A stretch of 36,804 nucleotides of DNA. Origin: Streptomyces gilvus (GTDB lineage Bacteria > Actinomycetota > Actinomycetes > Streptomycetales > Streptomycetaceae). Of the stretch, positions 17,586 through 26,120 are shown piece after piece. The notes under the pieces were generated by a model that saw only the letters and a program-made list of their open reading frames with translations, did not search any database and was not told where the DNA came from. The DNA is taken from contig NZ_JAKWBE010000049.1 of assembly GCF_022513565.1 (NCBI RefSeq), positions 1-36,804 of the forward strand. The letters run 5' to 3'. The first letter of the stretch is position 1; every line of letters starts with the position of its first letter. A program made the position numbers and the translations under genes.

Positions 17586-19220
17586 ATGCGCATCTCCGTG
17601 CCGAGACCCCGCAGCCTGGCGGGGCAGCTCTTCGCCATGCAGGCCGTGCTGATAGCGGTCGTCGTGGCCGGATACGCGCTGTTCACCTACGTCAGCGACG
17701 AGCAGCAGGCCGAGCGGGCGGCCGGCCGGCAGGCCATGGCGGTGGCCCGCTCGATCGCCGACACACCCTCCGTGCACGCCGCGATCGCCACCCCGAAACC
17801 GAGCCGCGAGCTCCAGCCGTACGCGCTGAAGGTGATGCGCGACGCCGACGTCGACTTCGTGACGATCATGGATCCGCAGGGCATCCGCTGGACCCACCCC
17901 ACCCCGAAGCTGATCGGCAAGCACTTCGTCGGCAATATCGCCAAGGCCCAGCAGGGCGGCTCCCTCACCGAGAAGTACAAGGGCACCCTCGGGGTGTCGG
18001 TCCGCGCGGTCACGCCGATCAAGGACGCGGACCACAAGGTCATCGGCCTGGTCAGCGCCGGTATCAAGGTCCAGGCGATCAGCAAGCAGGTACGGGGCCA
18101 GGTCTCGGCGCTGCTCGGAGTCGCGGCCGGCGCCCTCGCCCTCGGCGCGATCGGTACGTACGTCGTCAACGCCCGCCTGCGCCGGCACACCCACGGCATG
18201 AACGCGGCCGAACTCAGCCGGATGCACGACTACCACGAGGCCGCTCTGCACGCGGTGCGCGAGGGGCTGCTGATGCTGGACGGGCAGTACCGGGTGGCGC
18301 TGATCAACGACGGCGGGCGGGAGCTGCTGGGCCTGGACGGCGAGCGGGGTCTGATCGGGACGTCGGTCGCGGATTTGGGTCTGCCGAGCCCGCTGACGGG
18401 GGCGTTGCTGGCGTCGGAGCCGCGGGTGGACGAGGTGCATCTGACGGCGGATCGGGTGCTGGTGGTCAACACCTCACCGGTGTCCGGCGGAGAGCGCCGC
18501 GGCACCGTGGTCACCCTCCGGGACGTCACCGAACTCCAGTCCCTGATGGGCGAGTTGAACTCCGAGCGCGGCTTCACCCAGGCCCTGCGCTCCCAGGCGC
18601 ACGAGGCCGCGAACCGGCTCCACACGGTGGTCTCCCTGATCGAACTGGGCCGCGCGGAGGAGGCGGTGGACTTCGCGACGGCGGAACTGGAGCTGGCGCA
18701 GGCGCTCACCGACCAGGTGGTGGCGGCGGTGAGCGAGCCGGTGCTGGCGGCGCTGCTCCTGGGCAAGACGGCGCAGGCGAACGAGCGGGGCGTGGAGCTG
18801 GTGGTGTCGGAGGACAGCCGCCTGGACGACGGTCTGCTGCCGCCGACCCTGCCCGCCCGGGACCTGGTGACCATCCTCGGCAACCTGATCGACAACGCGG
18901 TGGACGCGGCGCAGGGCAGCGTGCGGGCGCGGGTGACGGTGACGGCGTACGCGGAGGGCGCCGAGCTGGTGCTGCGGGTGGCGGACACGGGCGCCGGGGT
19001 GGATCCCGCCCACGCCGACCTGGTCTTCCAGCGCGGCTTCTCCACGAAGCCGTCCGGGCCGGGGGGCCGGGGGCTGGGCCTGGCACTGGTACGGCAGGCT
19101 GTGCAGCGGCAGGGCGGGGAGCTGACGGTGACCGAGGCGGACGGCGGCGGCGCGGAGTTCACGGTGCGGCTGCCGCTGAGTACGACGGCGCCCGTCCCGG
19201 TGCCGGGAGGCGAGGCATGA
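17586..19220 (+). CDS. CitA/DcuS-type sensor histidine kinase
   Basis: 544 residues. Order: membrane helix at ~15-37, extracytoplasmic PAS-like sensor ~40-165 (MRDADVDFVTIMDPQGIRWT and LIGKHFVGNIAKAQQGG are typical of citrate/dicarboxylate sensors), second helix ~170-190, cytoplasmic PAS ~215-315, and a kinase core. The phosphoacceptor motif is RSQAHEAANRLHTVVSLIEL; DcuS/CitA proteins usually read HEFxN/R here, so HEAAN is a mild variation. The N-box NLIDNAVDAA and the G boxes VADTGAGVD and GGRGLGLALV are intact. The stop overlaps the response regulator ATG (ATGA). Divergent from the symporter, it probably senses that substrate outside the cell. Confidence 0.92.
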   Translation: MRISVPRPRSLAGQLFAMQAVLIAVVVAGYALFTYVSDEQQAERAAGRQAMAVARSIADTPSVHAAIATPKPSRELQPYALKVMRDADVDFVTIMDPQGIRWTHPTPKLIGKHFVGNIAKAQQGGSLTEKYKGTLGVSVRAVTPIKDADHKVIGLVSAGIKVQAISKQVRGQVSALLGVAAGALALGAIGTYVVNARLRRHTHGMNAAELSRMHDYHEAALHAVREGLLMLDGQYRVALINDGGRELLGLDGERGLIGTSVADLGLPSPLTGALLASEPRVDEVHLTADRVLVVNTSPVSGGERRGTVVTLRDVTELQSLMGELNSERGFTQALRSQAHEAANRLHTVVSLIELGRAEEAVDFATAELELAQALTDQVVAAVSEPVLAALLLGKTAQANERGVELVVSEDSRLDDGLLPPTLPARDLVTILGNLIDNAVDAAQGSVRARVTVTAYAEGAELVLRVADTGAGVDPAHADLVFQRGFSTKPSGPGGRGLGLALVRQAVQRQGGELTVTEADGGGAEFTVRLPLSTTAPVPVPGGEA

Positions 19221-19894
19221 CCGACATCCGGGTGCTGGTGGTGGAGGACGATCCGGTCGCGGCGGACGCGCACGTCATGTACGTCGGCCGGGTCCCGGGG
19301 TTCGTCGCGGTCGGGAAGGCGCACACGGGCGCGGAGGCACGGCGGCTGCTGGACCGCACGCCGGTGGATCTGCTGCTGCTGGACCTGCATCTGCCGGACG
19401 TCCACGGGCTGCAGTTCGCGAGGTCGCTGCGGGCGGCGGGGCATCACGCGGACGTGATCGCGGTGACGTCCGCGCGGGATCTGACGGTGGTGCGCGAAGG
19501 GGTGTCGCTGGGGGTCGTGCAGTACGTCCTGAAGCCGTTCACCTTCGCGACGCTCCGGGACCGGCTGGTGCGCTACGCGGAGTTCCGGGGTGCGGCCGGG
19601 GAGGCGAGCGGCCAGGACGAGGTGGACCGCGCGCTGGCGACCCTGCGCGCCCCCTCGCCGGCGGCGCTGCCGAAGGGGCTCAGCGGGCCGACCCTGGAGC
19701 GGGTGACGGGGGCGCTGCGGGAGGCCGCGGAGGGGCTGACGGCGGCCGGGGTGGCGGAGGCGGTCGGGATATCCCGGATCACGGCCCGGCGGTATCTGGA
19801 ACACCTGGTGGACGCGGGCAGGGCGGCGCGCAGCCCGCAGTACGGGACCGTGGGCCGACCGGAGTTGCAGTACCGCTGGGTCCCCGGGCGTTAG
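19217..19894 (+). CDS. CitB/DcuR-type response regulator
   Basis: 225 residues. The receiver domain has the acidic pair at 11-12 (VVEDDP), phosphoacceptor Asp56 (DLLLLDLHLPD), a conserved switch region (VIAVTSARD) and Lys in QYVLKPF. The C-terminal helix-turn-helix (GVAEAVGISRITARRYLEHL) is the DcuR/CitB kind. It overlaps the kinase stop by 4 nt, so the two are made together. The probable target is the divergent symporter promoter region 17373-17585. Length is typical. Confidence 0.93.
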   Translation: MTDIRVLVVEDDPVAADAHVMYVGRVPGFVAVGKAHTGAEARRLLDRTPVDLLLLDLHLPDVHGLQFARSLRAAGHHADVIAVTSARDLTVVREGVSLGVVQYVLKPFTFATLRDRLVRYAEFRGAAGEASGQDEVDRALATLRAPSPAALPKGLSGPTLERVTGALREAAEGLTAAGVAEAVGISRITARRYLEHLVDAGRAARSPQYGTVGRPELQYRWVPGR

Positions 19895-19927
19895 CCGGCC
19901 CGCCGTACCCGCCCCACCCCCAACACC

Positions 19928-19963
19928 GCAACCCCGCAACCCCACAACCCCACAACCCCGCAA
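19928..19963. repeat. Short tandem repeat of an 8-mer
   Basis: GCAACCCC, GCAACCCC, ACAACCCC, ACAACCCC and GCAA follow one another at 19928-19963 (4.5 copies) between convergent genes, just before a terminator hairpin. Probably a slippage-prone spacer with no function seen. Confidence 0.85.
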
Positions 19964-19964
19964 G

Positions 19965-19985
19965 CGTCCGCCCTCCGGGCGGACG
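19965..19985. terminator. Bidirectional terminator hairpin
   Basis: A perfect 9-bp stem, CGTCCGCCC (19965-19973) and GGGCGGACG (19977-19985), with loop TCC, sits between the response regulator (+) and the PPOX gene (-), 21 nt from the latter's stop. Confidence 0.75.
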
Positions 19986-20006
19986 GCGGGACTTTCGCAG
20001 CAGGCC

Positions 20007-20462
20007 CTACCCGGGCAGCACCCCGGGTCGGAACGGCTCCACACCGACGACCCTGCGCACCCGCAGCGGCTCGATCAGGAGCATGACCCGGCGTTCGCCC
20101 GGCAGCAGCCACGGGTAGCGCTCCTCGCCGATGTACTTCTTCGTCAGGCGGTCCATGGAGCGCTCCGCCTCCTCGCCCTCCACGAACCGGACCACGCGGC
20201 CCCGGATCTCCACCCGGTCGTAGGGGTTGTCGGGGTCGTGGTGGGAGAGGGAGACGTTGGGATTGAGCCGCAGGTTCTCCTCCTTCACCCGGCCCATGGC
20301 GGTGTTGACCATGACGTACTCCCCTTCGATGTCCGCCCACATGGGCGAGACCTGGGGTGCGCCGTCCCGGCCGACGGTGGCCAGGTGCCAGAAGTTGGGC
20401 GCGAGGAGACGCTCGCGAATATGCCCCTCTACCTTGCCCTTCACCTCGTACACGAAGATCAC
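20007..20462 (-). CDS. PPOX-class (split-barrel FMN/F420-binding) oxidoreductase-like protein
   Basis: 151 residues from GTG 20462, with GGAAAGGGA just upstream. The pyridoxamine-phosphate-oxidase-like split barrel is clear: RERLLAPNFWHLATVGRDGA (residues from ~16), PQVSPMWADIEGEYVMVNT, NLRLNPNVSLSHHDPDNPYD, RVEIRGRVVRFVEGEEA and RYPWLLPGERRVMLLIEPLR. Many actinobacterial proteins of this form bind F420 (or FMN or haem) and are called PPOX-class F420-dependent; cofactor and substrate cannot be read from the sequence. It is divergent from the XRE regulator. Confidence 0.85.
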   Translation of the reverse strand: MIFVYEVKGKVEGHIRERLLAPNFWHLATVGRDGAPQVSPMWADIEGEYVMVNTAMGRVKEENLRLNPNVSLSHHDPDNPYDRVEIRGRVVRFVEGEEAERSMDRLTKKYIGEERYPWLLPGERRVMLLIEPLRVRRVVGVEPFRPGVLPG

Positions 20463-20604
20463 GTCCCTTTCCGGCCACCCGCCCGGGCGGTCCGGCACCA
20501 TCCTCGCCGTCCCGGGCGTACGTTCGACAGAAGATCTCCGGACAGCCCCGGAAGCCTGCACAGCCGTACCTTCCTACAATCCGTATTCCTGGCCGAACAG
20601 ACCG

Positions 20605-20633
20605 TAGTCAGTGCACTCCCGCACCCCTACGTT
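20605..20633 (+). promoter_or_regulatory. Promoter for the XRE-type regulator, probably leaderless
   Basis: TAGTCA (20605-20610), a 17-nt spacer and TACGTT (20628-20633). The in-frame GTG at 20641 lies 7 nt after the -10 box, at the expected transcription start, and no ribosome site precedes it. Confidence 0.5.
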
Positions 20634-20640
20634 GTGCCCC

Positions 20641-21390
20641 GTGCACCCACCGTCACCCCACACGAACCGCCCGAACCGCCCGAACCACTCCGCTCGGCCC
20701 GCTCAGCCCGCCCCGCCCTTCAACGCCATCGCCGCCCGCCGGCTGCGCACGGCCCTCGACATGGGCCCCGAGCATGTCGCCTACGGAATGCGCGCCTCCT
20801 TCGGACTGCCCTATGTGACCGCGGACCTGGTGACCTCCTGGGAGCGCGGGGCCCTGTCCCCGACGGACACCGAACTCTCCGCCCTCGCGGGCGTGTTGTG
20901 GTGCTCCCCCGGCGAACTGATCGGGAAGCCGCGGACCTTGCGCGATCACCGCGTCGCCCGCGGTCTGGCGCCGGAGAACGTGGCCCGTTTCGTCGGGCTC
21001 GAACTGCTCGCCTACCTCCGCATGGAGGAGCACTGCGCCTGGCGGGGTAACGACCGCCAGTCCGCCGCCCTCGCCGAGCTGCTCGACCTGTCGCTGCCGG
21101 ACTACATCACCGTCACGGGGCGGGAGACGAAGCTGGCCGAGATGCTGCGCAGCGCGGTGACCACGCGCTGGCAGGCGTACGTCCGGCCGGTCGCCAAGGC
21201 GGTACCGCTGGACCGGCGGCTGCTGGAGGACTCCCTCCAGCAGCTCCACCAGGACTACCAGGGGCAGATGGTCGCCTCGCTGAGCTGGGGCGACGGCGGT
21301 GCGGCGAACGCGGCCGGCGACGCGGGGCGGGAGTTCCTGGACCGGATCGTCGACCATTTCTGGGCCGCGGTCCAGGACAACACCACGTAG
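20641..21390 (+). CDS. XRE-type helix-turn-helix regulatory protein
   Basis: 249 residues from GTG 20641. After a Pro/Asn-rich start (HPPSPHTNRPNRPNHS), NAIAARRLRTALDMGPEHVA, then YGMRASFGLPYVTADLVTSW and ERGALSPTDTELSALAGVLW, look like a Cro/C1-type HTH. A second, weaker HTH-like segment follows (LRDHRVARGLAPENVARFVG, then LRMEEHCAWRGNDRQSAALA). The C-terminal half is helical with no recognised domain. The start is placed on promoter evidence; ATG 20611 is the alternative and would add 10 residues. The pfkA gene is convergent, 22 bp away. Target genes unknown. Confidence 0.75.
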   Translation: MHPPSPHTNRPNRPNHSARPAQPAPPFNAIAARRLRTALDMGPEHVAYGMRASFGLPYVTADLVTSWERGALSPTDTELSALAGVLWCSPGELIGKPRTLRDHRVARGLAPENVARFVGLELLAYLRMEEHCAWRGNDRQSAALAELLDLSLPDYITVTGRETKLAEMLRSAVTTRWQAYVRPVAKAVPLDRRLLEDSLQQLHQDYQGQMVASLSWGDGGAANAAGDAGREFLDRIVDHFWAAVQDNTT

Positions 21391-21412
21391 CGGACAACAA
21401 CCGCAGAGGGGT

Positions 21413-22438
21413 CTAGAAGACCGACTCCGCCTCGTCCATCCGGTCCTTGGGCACCGTCTTCAGCTCCGTGACCGCCTGGGCCAGCGGCACCATCACGATG
21501 TCGGTGCCCCTGAGCGCCGTCATCTTCCCGAACTCGCCCCGGTGCGCCGCCTCCATGGCGTGCCAGCCGAAGCGGGTGGCGAGCACCCGGTCGTAGGCGG
21601 TGGGGACGCCGCCGCGCTGGACGTGGCCGAGAATGACCGGCTTGGCCTCCTTGCCGAGGCGCCGCTCCAGCTCGTACGCCAGCGCGGTGCCGATGCCCTG
21701 GAAGCGCTCGTGGCCGTACTTGTCGATCTCGCCGTGGCCGTAGTCCATCGTGCCCTCGGCGGGGTGGGCGCCCTCGGCGACGCAGACCACCGCGAACTTC
21801 TTGCCGCGGGCGAAGCGCTCCTCGACCATCTTGACCAGGTCGGCGGGGTCGAAGGGGCGCTCGGGCAGGCAGATGCCGTGGGCGCCGGCCGCCATGCCGG
21901 ACTCCAGGGCGATCCAGCCCGCGTGCCGGCCCATGACCTCGACCACCATCACCCGCTGGTGGGACTCGGCGGTGGTCTTCAGCCGGTCCATCGCCTCGGT
22001 GGCGACACCGACCGCGGTGTCGAAGCCGAAGGTGCGGTCCGTGGAGGAGATGTCGTTGTCGATGGTCTTCGGGACGCCCACCACCGGCAGTCCGGCGTCC
22101 GAGAGCATCCGCGCCGCCGTCAGCGTGCCCTCGCCGCCGATCGGGATGAGCGCGTCGATGCCGAACTCGTGAATCATGTCGGAGGCGTTCTCGCAGGCCT
22201 CGCGCAACCGGTCGCGCTCCAGCCGGGAGGAGCCGAGGATGGTGCCGCCGCGGGCCAGGATGCCGCTGACCGACTCGAGGTCGAGGGTGCGGTAGCGGCC
22301 GTCCAGCAGGCCCGAGTAACCGTCCTCGAAGCCGATCACCTCGTCGCCGTAGTGGTCGACCGCCCGGTGCACGACCGAGCGGATCACGGCGTTCAGGCCG
22401 GGGCAGTCGCCGCCTGCGGTGAGAACTCCGATGCGCAT
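21413..22438 (-). CDS. pfkA: 6-phosphofructokinase (ATP-type signature)
   Basis: 341 residues. It phosphorylates fructose-6-phosphate to fructose-1,6-bisphosphate, the committing step of glycolysis. Motifs: LTAGGDCPGLNAVIR (substrate/nucleotide loop), GGEGTL (101-106), PKTIDNDI (123-130, catalytic Asp127), VEVMGRHAGW and ILGHVQRGG. Gly104 in GGEGT favours ATP over pyrophosphate (PPi enzymes have Asp there), while Lys124 is shared with the PPi-dependent actinomycete enzyme; this mixed signature is that of group III ATP-PFKs of Streptomyces. The start ATG 22438 follows AGGAGA by about 8-13 nt. It is divergent from pta. Confidence 0.95.
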   Translation of the reverse strand: MRIGVLTAGGDCPGLNAVIRSVVHRAVDHYGDEVIGFEDGYSGLLDGRYRTLDLESVSGILARGGTILGSSRLERDRLREACENASDMIHEFGIDALIPIGGEGTLTAARMLSDAGLPVVGVPKTIDNDISSTDRTFGFDTAVGVATEAMDRLKTTAESHQRVMVVEVMGRHAGWIALESGMAAGAHGICLPERPFDPADLVKMVEERFARGKKFAVVCVAEGAHPAEGTMDYGHGEIDKYGHERFQGIGTALAYELERRLGKEAKPVILGHVQRGGVPTAYDRVLATRFGWHAMEAAHRGEFGKMTALRGTDIVMVPLAQAVTELKTVPKDRMDEAESVF

Positions 22439-22678
22439 CGTGCTGTGTCTCCTGCTCGGTCTCGGTACCGGTGAGCAGATCCGATTGTTTCATGCTCCAC
22501 AGGCGAGTCCGCTGTGTCCCTTATCACCCGTATGGCCGAGGTGCCCTGTGTGGTCGCCCCCCTGCCCTGACGGGCGTCTTATCCAGCGCCGAGGGTATTG
22601 TCAAGGGGGTTCCGCTCGCCCCTACGGGCGATGTCTGTACCGGTGCCAGACGAACGCCAGACGAAACGGAGAGCACGC

Positions 22679-24823
22679 GTGACGCGCAGCGTGTACGTGA
22701 CCGGTATCGACCGCGGCGACGGCCGCCAGGTCGTCGAGCTGGGGGTCATGGAGCTGCTGACCCGCCAGGTCGACCGGGTGGGGGTGTTCCGACCCCTGGT
22801 CCACCACAGTCCCGACCGCCTCTTCGAACTGCTGCGCGCCCGCTACCGGCTCTCCCAGGACCCGGCCACGGTCTACGGCATGGACTACCACGAGGCCTCC
22901 GCCCTGCAGGCCGAGCGCGGGACCGACGAGCTGGTGTCCACGCTCGTGGACCGCTTCCACGTCGTCGCCCGGGACTACGACGTCGTCCTGGTCCTCGGCA
23001 CCGACTTCGCCGACACCCAGCTGCCGGACGAGCTGTCCCTCAACGCCCGGCTCGCCAACGAGTTCGGCGCCTCGGTGATCCCGGTGGTGGGCGGCCGCAA
23101 GCAGCCCGCCGAGGCCGTGCTCGCCGAGACCCGCAACGCCTACCGCGCCTATGAGGGGCTCGGCTGCGACGTGCTGGCGATGGTGACCAACCGGGTCGCC
23201 CCCGAGGACCGGGACGAGATGACCCGGCAGCTCGACTCCCGGCTGCCGGTGCCCTGTTACGTCGTGCCGGACGAGCCCGCGCTCTCCGCGCCCACGGTCT
23301 GGCAGATCGGCCAGGCCCTCGGCGCCAGGGTGCTGCTCGGCGACGACTCGGGGCTCGCGCGGGACGCCCTCGACTTCGTCTTCGGCGGCGCGATGCTGCC
23401 CAAGCTGCTGGGCGCCCTGACCCCGGGCTGTCTGGTGGTCACCCCGGGCGACCGCGCGGACCTGGTCGTCGGCTCGCTCGCCGCGCACAGCGCGGGCACC
23501 CCGCCGATAGCCGGCCTGCTGCTCACCCTGGGCGAGGTCCCGGACCAGGACGTCCTGACCCTGGCCGCCCGTCTGGCGCCCGGCACGCCGGTGCTCTCGG
23601 TGCCCGGCATGAGCTTCCCCACCGCCGAGCAGCTCTTCTCCCTGGAGGGGAAGTTGAACGCGGCGACCCCGCGCAAGGCGGAGACCGCGCTCGGCCTGTT
23701 CGAGCGGTACGTCGACACCGCCGACCTCATCCGGCGGGTCTCCGCCCCGAGCAGCGACCGCCTCACCCCGATGATGTTCGAGCACAAGCTGCTGGAGCAG
23801 GCCCGCGCCGACCGGCGCCGGGTCGTGCTGCCGGAGGGCGCCGAGGAGCGCGTCCTGCACGCCGCCGAGGTGCTGCTGCGCCGGGGCGTGTGCGACCTGA
23901 CCCTGCTCGGACCGGTCGACGCCATCCGCAAGAAGGCCGCCGACCTCGGCATCGACCTGGGCGACACCCAGTTGATCGACCCGGCCACCAGCGAGCTGCG
24001 CGACTCCTTCGCCGAGAAGTACGCCGCCTTCCGCGCCCACCGGGGGGTCACGGTGGAGCTGGCGTACGACGTGGTGAGCGACGTGAACTACTTCGGCACG
24101 CTGATGGTCCAGGAGGGCCTGGCGGACGGCATGGTCTCGGGCTCGGTGCACTCCACGGCCGCGACCATCCGGCCCGCCTTCGAGATCATTAGAACAAGGA
24201 GGGCCGCGCGAAGCGCGTCAGGCAGGGCGGTGGTGGGAGACGGGCGGGCCAAGCCGGACGCCGACATCGTCTCCTCGGTCTTCTTCATGTGCCTCGCCGA
24301 CAAGGTCCTGGTCTACGGCGACTGCGCGGTCAACCCCGACCCGGACGCCGAGCAGCTAGCCGACATCGCCATCCAGTCGGCCGCGACGGCCGAGCAGTTC
24401 GGGGTGGAGCCGCGGATCGCGATGCTGTCGTACTCGACGGGCACGTCCGGTTCGGGCGCCGACGTCGACAAGGTGCGCGAGGCGACCGAGCTGGTGCGTG
24501 CCAGGCGCCCCGACCTCAAGATCGAGGGGCCGATCCAGTACGACGCGGCCGTGGAGCCCACCGTCGCGGCGACCAAGCTGCCGGGGTCCGACGTGGCCGG
24601 TCAGGCGACGGTGCTGATCTTCCCGGACCTCAACACGGGCAACAACACCTACAAGGCCGTGCAGCGCTCGGCCGGCGCGATCGCGGTCGGCCCGGTGCTG
24701 CAGGGCCTCAACAAGCCGGTGAACGACCTGTCCCGGGGCGCCCTGGTCTCGGACATCGTCAACACCGTCGCCATCACCGCCATCCAGGCACAGAACCCCG
24801 CAGAGAAGGCTCCCCTGAAGTGA
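22679..24823 (+). CDS. pta: Phosphate acetyltransferase (long, multidomain Pta) with an in-frame insertion
   Basis: 714 residues from GTG 22679, which has GGAGAG 5-10 nt upstream. It converts acetyl-CoA plus phosphate to acetyl phosphate. The N-terminal P-loop-like domain (SVYVTGIDRGDGRQVVELGV) and DRTGG-like domain precede the catalytic PTA_PTB domain (from ~365; RRVVLPEGAEERVLHAAEVL, GTLMVQEGLADGMVSGSVHS, AMLSYSTGTSGSGADVDKVR, IFPDLNTGNNTYKAVQRSAG). Between EII and KPDADIVSSVFF there are 18 extra residues (507-524, bases 24197-24250) that E. coli Pta and the Streptomyces Ptas I recall lack. These codons include several rare in Streptomyces (AGA, AGG, CGA, TCA, GGA). Without them the length would be ~696, as usual. 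Its stop overlaps the ackA GTG. Confidence 0.94.
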   Translation: MTRSVYVTGIDRGDGRQVVELGVMELLTRQVDRVGVFRPLVHHSPDRLFELLRARYRLSQDPATVYGMDYHEASALQAERGTDELVSTLVDRFHVVARDYDVVLVLGTDFADTQLPDELSLNARLANEFGASVIPVVGGRKQPAEAVLAETRNAYRAYEGLGCDVLAMVTNRVAPEDRDEMTRQLDSRLPVPCYVVPDEPALSAPTVWQIGQALGARVLLGDDSGLARDALDFVFGGAMLPKLLGALTPGCLVVTPGDRADLVVGSLAAHSAGTPPIAGLLLTLGEVPDQDVLTLAARLAPGTPVLSVPGMSFPTAEQLFSLEGKLNAATPRKAETALGLFERYVDTADLIRRVSAPSSDRLTPMMFEHKLLEQARADRRRVVLPEGAEERVLHAAEVLLRRGVCDLTLLGPVDAIRKKAADLGIDLGDTQLIDPATSELRDSFAEKYAAFRAHRGVTVELAYDVVSDVNYFGTLMVQEGLADGMVSGSVHSTAATIRPAFEIIRTRRAARSASGRAVVGDGRAKPDADIVSSVFFMCLADKVLVYGDCAVNPDPDAEQLADIAIQSAATAEQFGVEPRIAMLSYSTGTSGSGADVDKVREATELVRARRPDLKIEGPIQYDAAVEPTVAATKLPGSDVAGQATVLIFPDLNTGNNTYKAVQRSAGAIAVGPVLQGLNKPVNDLSRGALVSDIVNTVAITAIQAQNPAEKAPLK
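24197..24250 (+). other. 54-bp in-frame insertion within pta
   Basis: These bases encode RRAARSASGRAVVGDGRA, inserted where the expected reading is EIIKTKPDADIVSS. They contain the hairpin CGCGC-GAA-GCGCG (24205-24217). They are bracketed by CAAG repeats (24195-24198 and 24250-24253), and AT-ending codons (ATT AGA ACA) precede them. The flanking protein is perfectly conserved on both sides, so the insert is tolerated or removed in some way. Origin unknown. Confidence 0.7.
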
Positions 24824-26025
24824 GCGCCACCCGCGTCCTCGTCCTCAACTCCGGCTCCTCGTCGGTGAAGTACCAGCTGCTCGACATGCGCGACAGCAGC
24901 CGGCTGGCCGCGGGGCTCGTCGAGCGGATCGGCGAGGAGACCTCCAGGATCCGGCACACGCCGCTCGCGAGCGGCGGCGAGACCCGTGAGTCGGTCGGCC
25001 CGGTCGCCGACCACGAGGCCGCCCTGAAGGCCGTCGCGGAGGAGCTCTCCCGGGACGGACTCGGCCTGGACTCCCCCGAACTGGCCGCGATCGGGCACCG
25101 GGTGGTGCACGGCGGCAGGACGTTCACCGAGCCGACCGTGATCGACGACACCGTGCTCGCCGAGATCGAGCGGCTGATCCCTCTCGCCCCGCTGCACAAC
25201 CCGGCCAACCTCACCGGCATCCGCACCGCCCGGGCCCTGCGCCCCGACCTGCCGCAGGTCGCCGTCTTCGACACCGCCTTCCACACCACGATGCCGGAGC
25301 CGGCCGCCCGCTACGCGCTCGACGTGGCGACGGCCGACGAGCACCGCATCCGGCGCTACGGCTTCCACGGCACCTCGCACGCCTACGTCTCCCGGGCCAC
25401 GGCGAGGCTGCTCGGCAAGGCGCCCGAGGACGTCAACGTCATCGTGCTGCACCTCGGCAACGGCGCCTCCGCGTCCGCGGTGCGCGGCGGGCGGTGCGTG
25501 GACACCTCCATGGGCCTGACGCCTTTGGAGGGGCTCGTGATGGGTACGCGCTCCGGGGACGTCGACCCGGCCGTCATCTTCCATTTGGCGCGTGTTGGCG
25601 GAATGTCCATCGATGAAATCGACACTCTTCTCAACAAGAAGAGCGGGCTGATCGGCCTCTGCGGCGACAACGACATGCGGGAGATACGACGCCGGATCGA
25701 CGCGGCCGACGAGGAGGCGAAGCTCGCCTTCGACATCTACATTCACCGCCTGAAGAAGTACATCGGCGCCTATTGCGCGGTACTCGGCCGCGTGGACGCG
25801 ATCGCCTTCACAGCGGGAGTCGGGGAGAACGCGAGCGAGGTGCGGGAGGCTGCCGTCGCGGGCCTGGAGACCCTGGGCCTGGCGGTGGACGGCGCGCTCA
25901 ACGCCGTACGGGGCGACGAGCCGCGACTGGTCTCGCCCGCGGACGCACGGGTGAAGGTCGCCGTGGTGCCCACCGACGAAGAACTGGAAATCGCTGCGCA
26001 GGCCTACGCGCTCGTAAAGAAGTGA
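24820..26025 (+). CDS. ackA: Acetate kinase
   Basis: 401 residues from GTG 24820, overlapping the pta stop as GTGA, so the two are coupled. It turns acetyl phosphate and ADP into acetate and ATP, or the reverse during acetate use. Conserved motifs: VLVLNSGSSSVKYQLLDM (N-terminal phosphate loop), GHRVVHGG, PLAPLHNPANLTGI, FDTAFHTTMP, RRYGFHGTSHAYVS, VIVLHLGNGASASAV, MGLTPLEGLVMGTRSGDVDP and AFTAGVGENASEVRE. Length is normal. The frame is open far upstream only as a shadow of pta. Confidence 0.96.
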   Translation: MSATRVLVLNSGSSSVKYQLLDMRDSSRLAAGLVERIGEETSRIRHTPLASGGETRESVGPVADHEAALKAVAEELSRDGLGLDSPELAAIGHRVVHGGRTFTEPTVIDDTVLAEIERLIPLAPLHNPANLTGIRTARALRPDLPQVAVFDTAFHTTMPEPAARYALDVATADEHRIRRYGFHGTSHAYVSRATARLLGKAPEDVNVIVLHLGNGASASAVRGGRCVDTSMGLTPLEGLVMGTRSGDVDPAVIFHLARVGGMSIDEIDTLLNKKSGLIGLCGDNDMREIRRRIDAADEEAKLAFDIYIHRLKKYIGAYCAVLGRVDAIAFTAGVGENASEVREAAVAGLETLGLAVDGALNAVRGDEPRLVSPADARVKVAVVPTDEELEIAAQAYALVKK

Positions 26026-26080
26026 CCGAGCGGTAACCGGCAAATGAGCACTGCTCCGCCCATATGAATCTTCCGCCAGA

Positions 26081-26114
26081 CGGAATATTCCGCGGCGAAA
26101 CAAAACGATAGGAT
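26081..26114 (+). promoter_or_regulatory. Palindrome and -10 region before pyk
   Basis: A perfect 12-bp palindrome, CGGAATATTCCG (26081-26092), overlaps the expected -35 position. A related half-site (TTCCGCCAGACGGAA, 26071-26085) abuts it. TAGGAT at 26109-26114 is a fair -10 box only 6 nt before the pyk ATG, so the mRNA may have little or no leader. The -35 match is poor, suggesting the palindrome is an activator or repressor site. Inferred. Confidence 0.4.
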
Positions 26115-26120
26115 CGCCCC

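Noticed and set aside
19928..19963. CRISPR-like array at the 8-mer repeats
   Set aside because: The units are contiguous 8-mers without unique spacers and no cas gene is near; it is a simple tandem repeat.
24197..24250. An intein or intron in pta
   Set aside because: 54 bp is far too short for an intein, and no splice-block motifs or group I/II intron core are visible.
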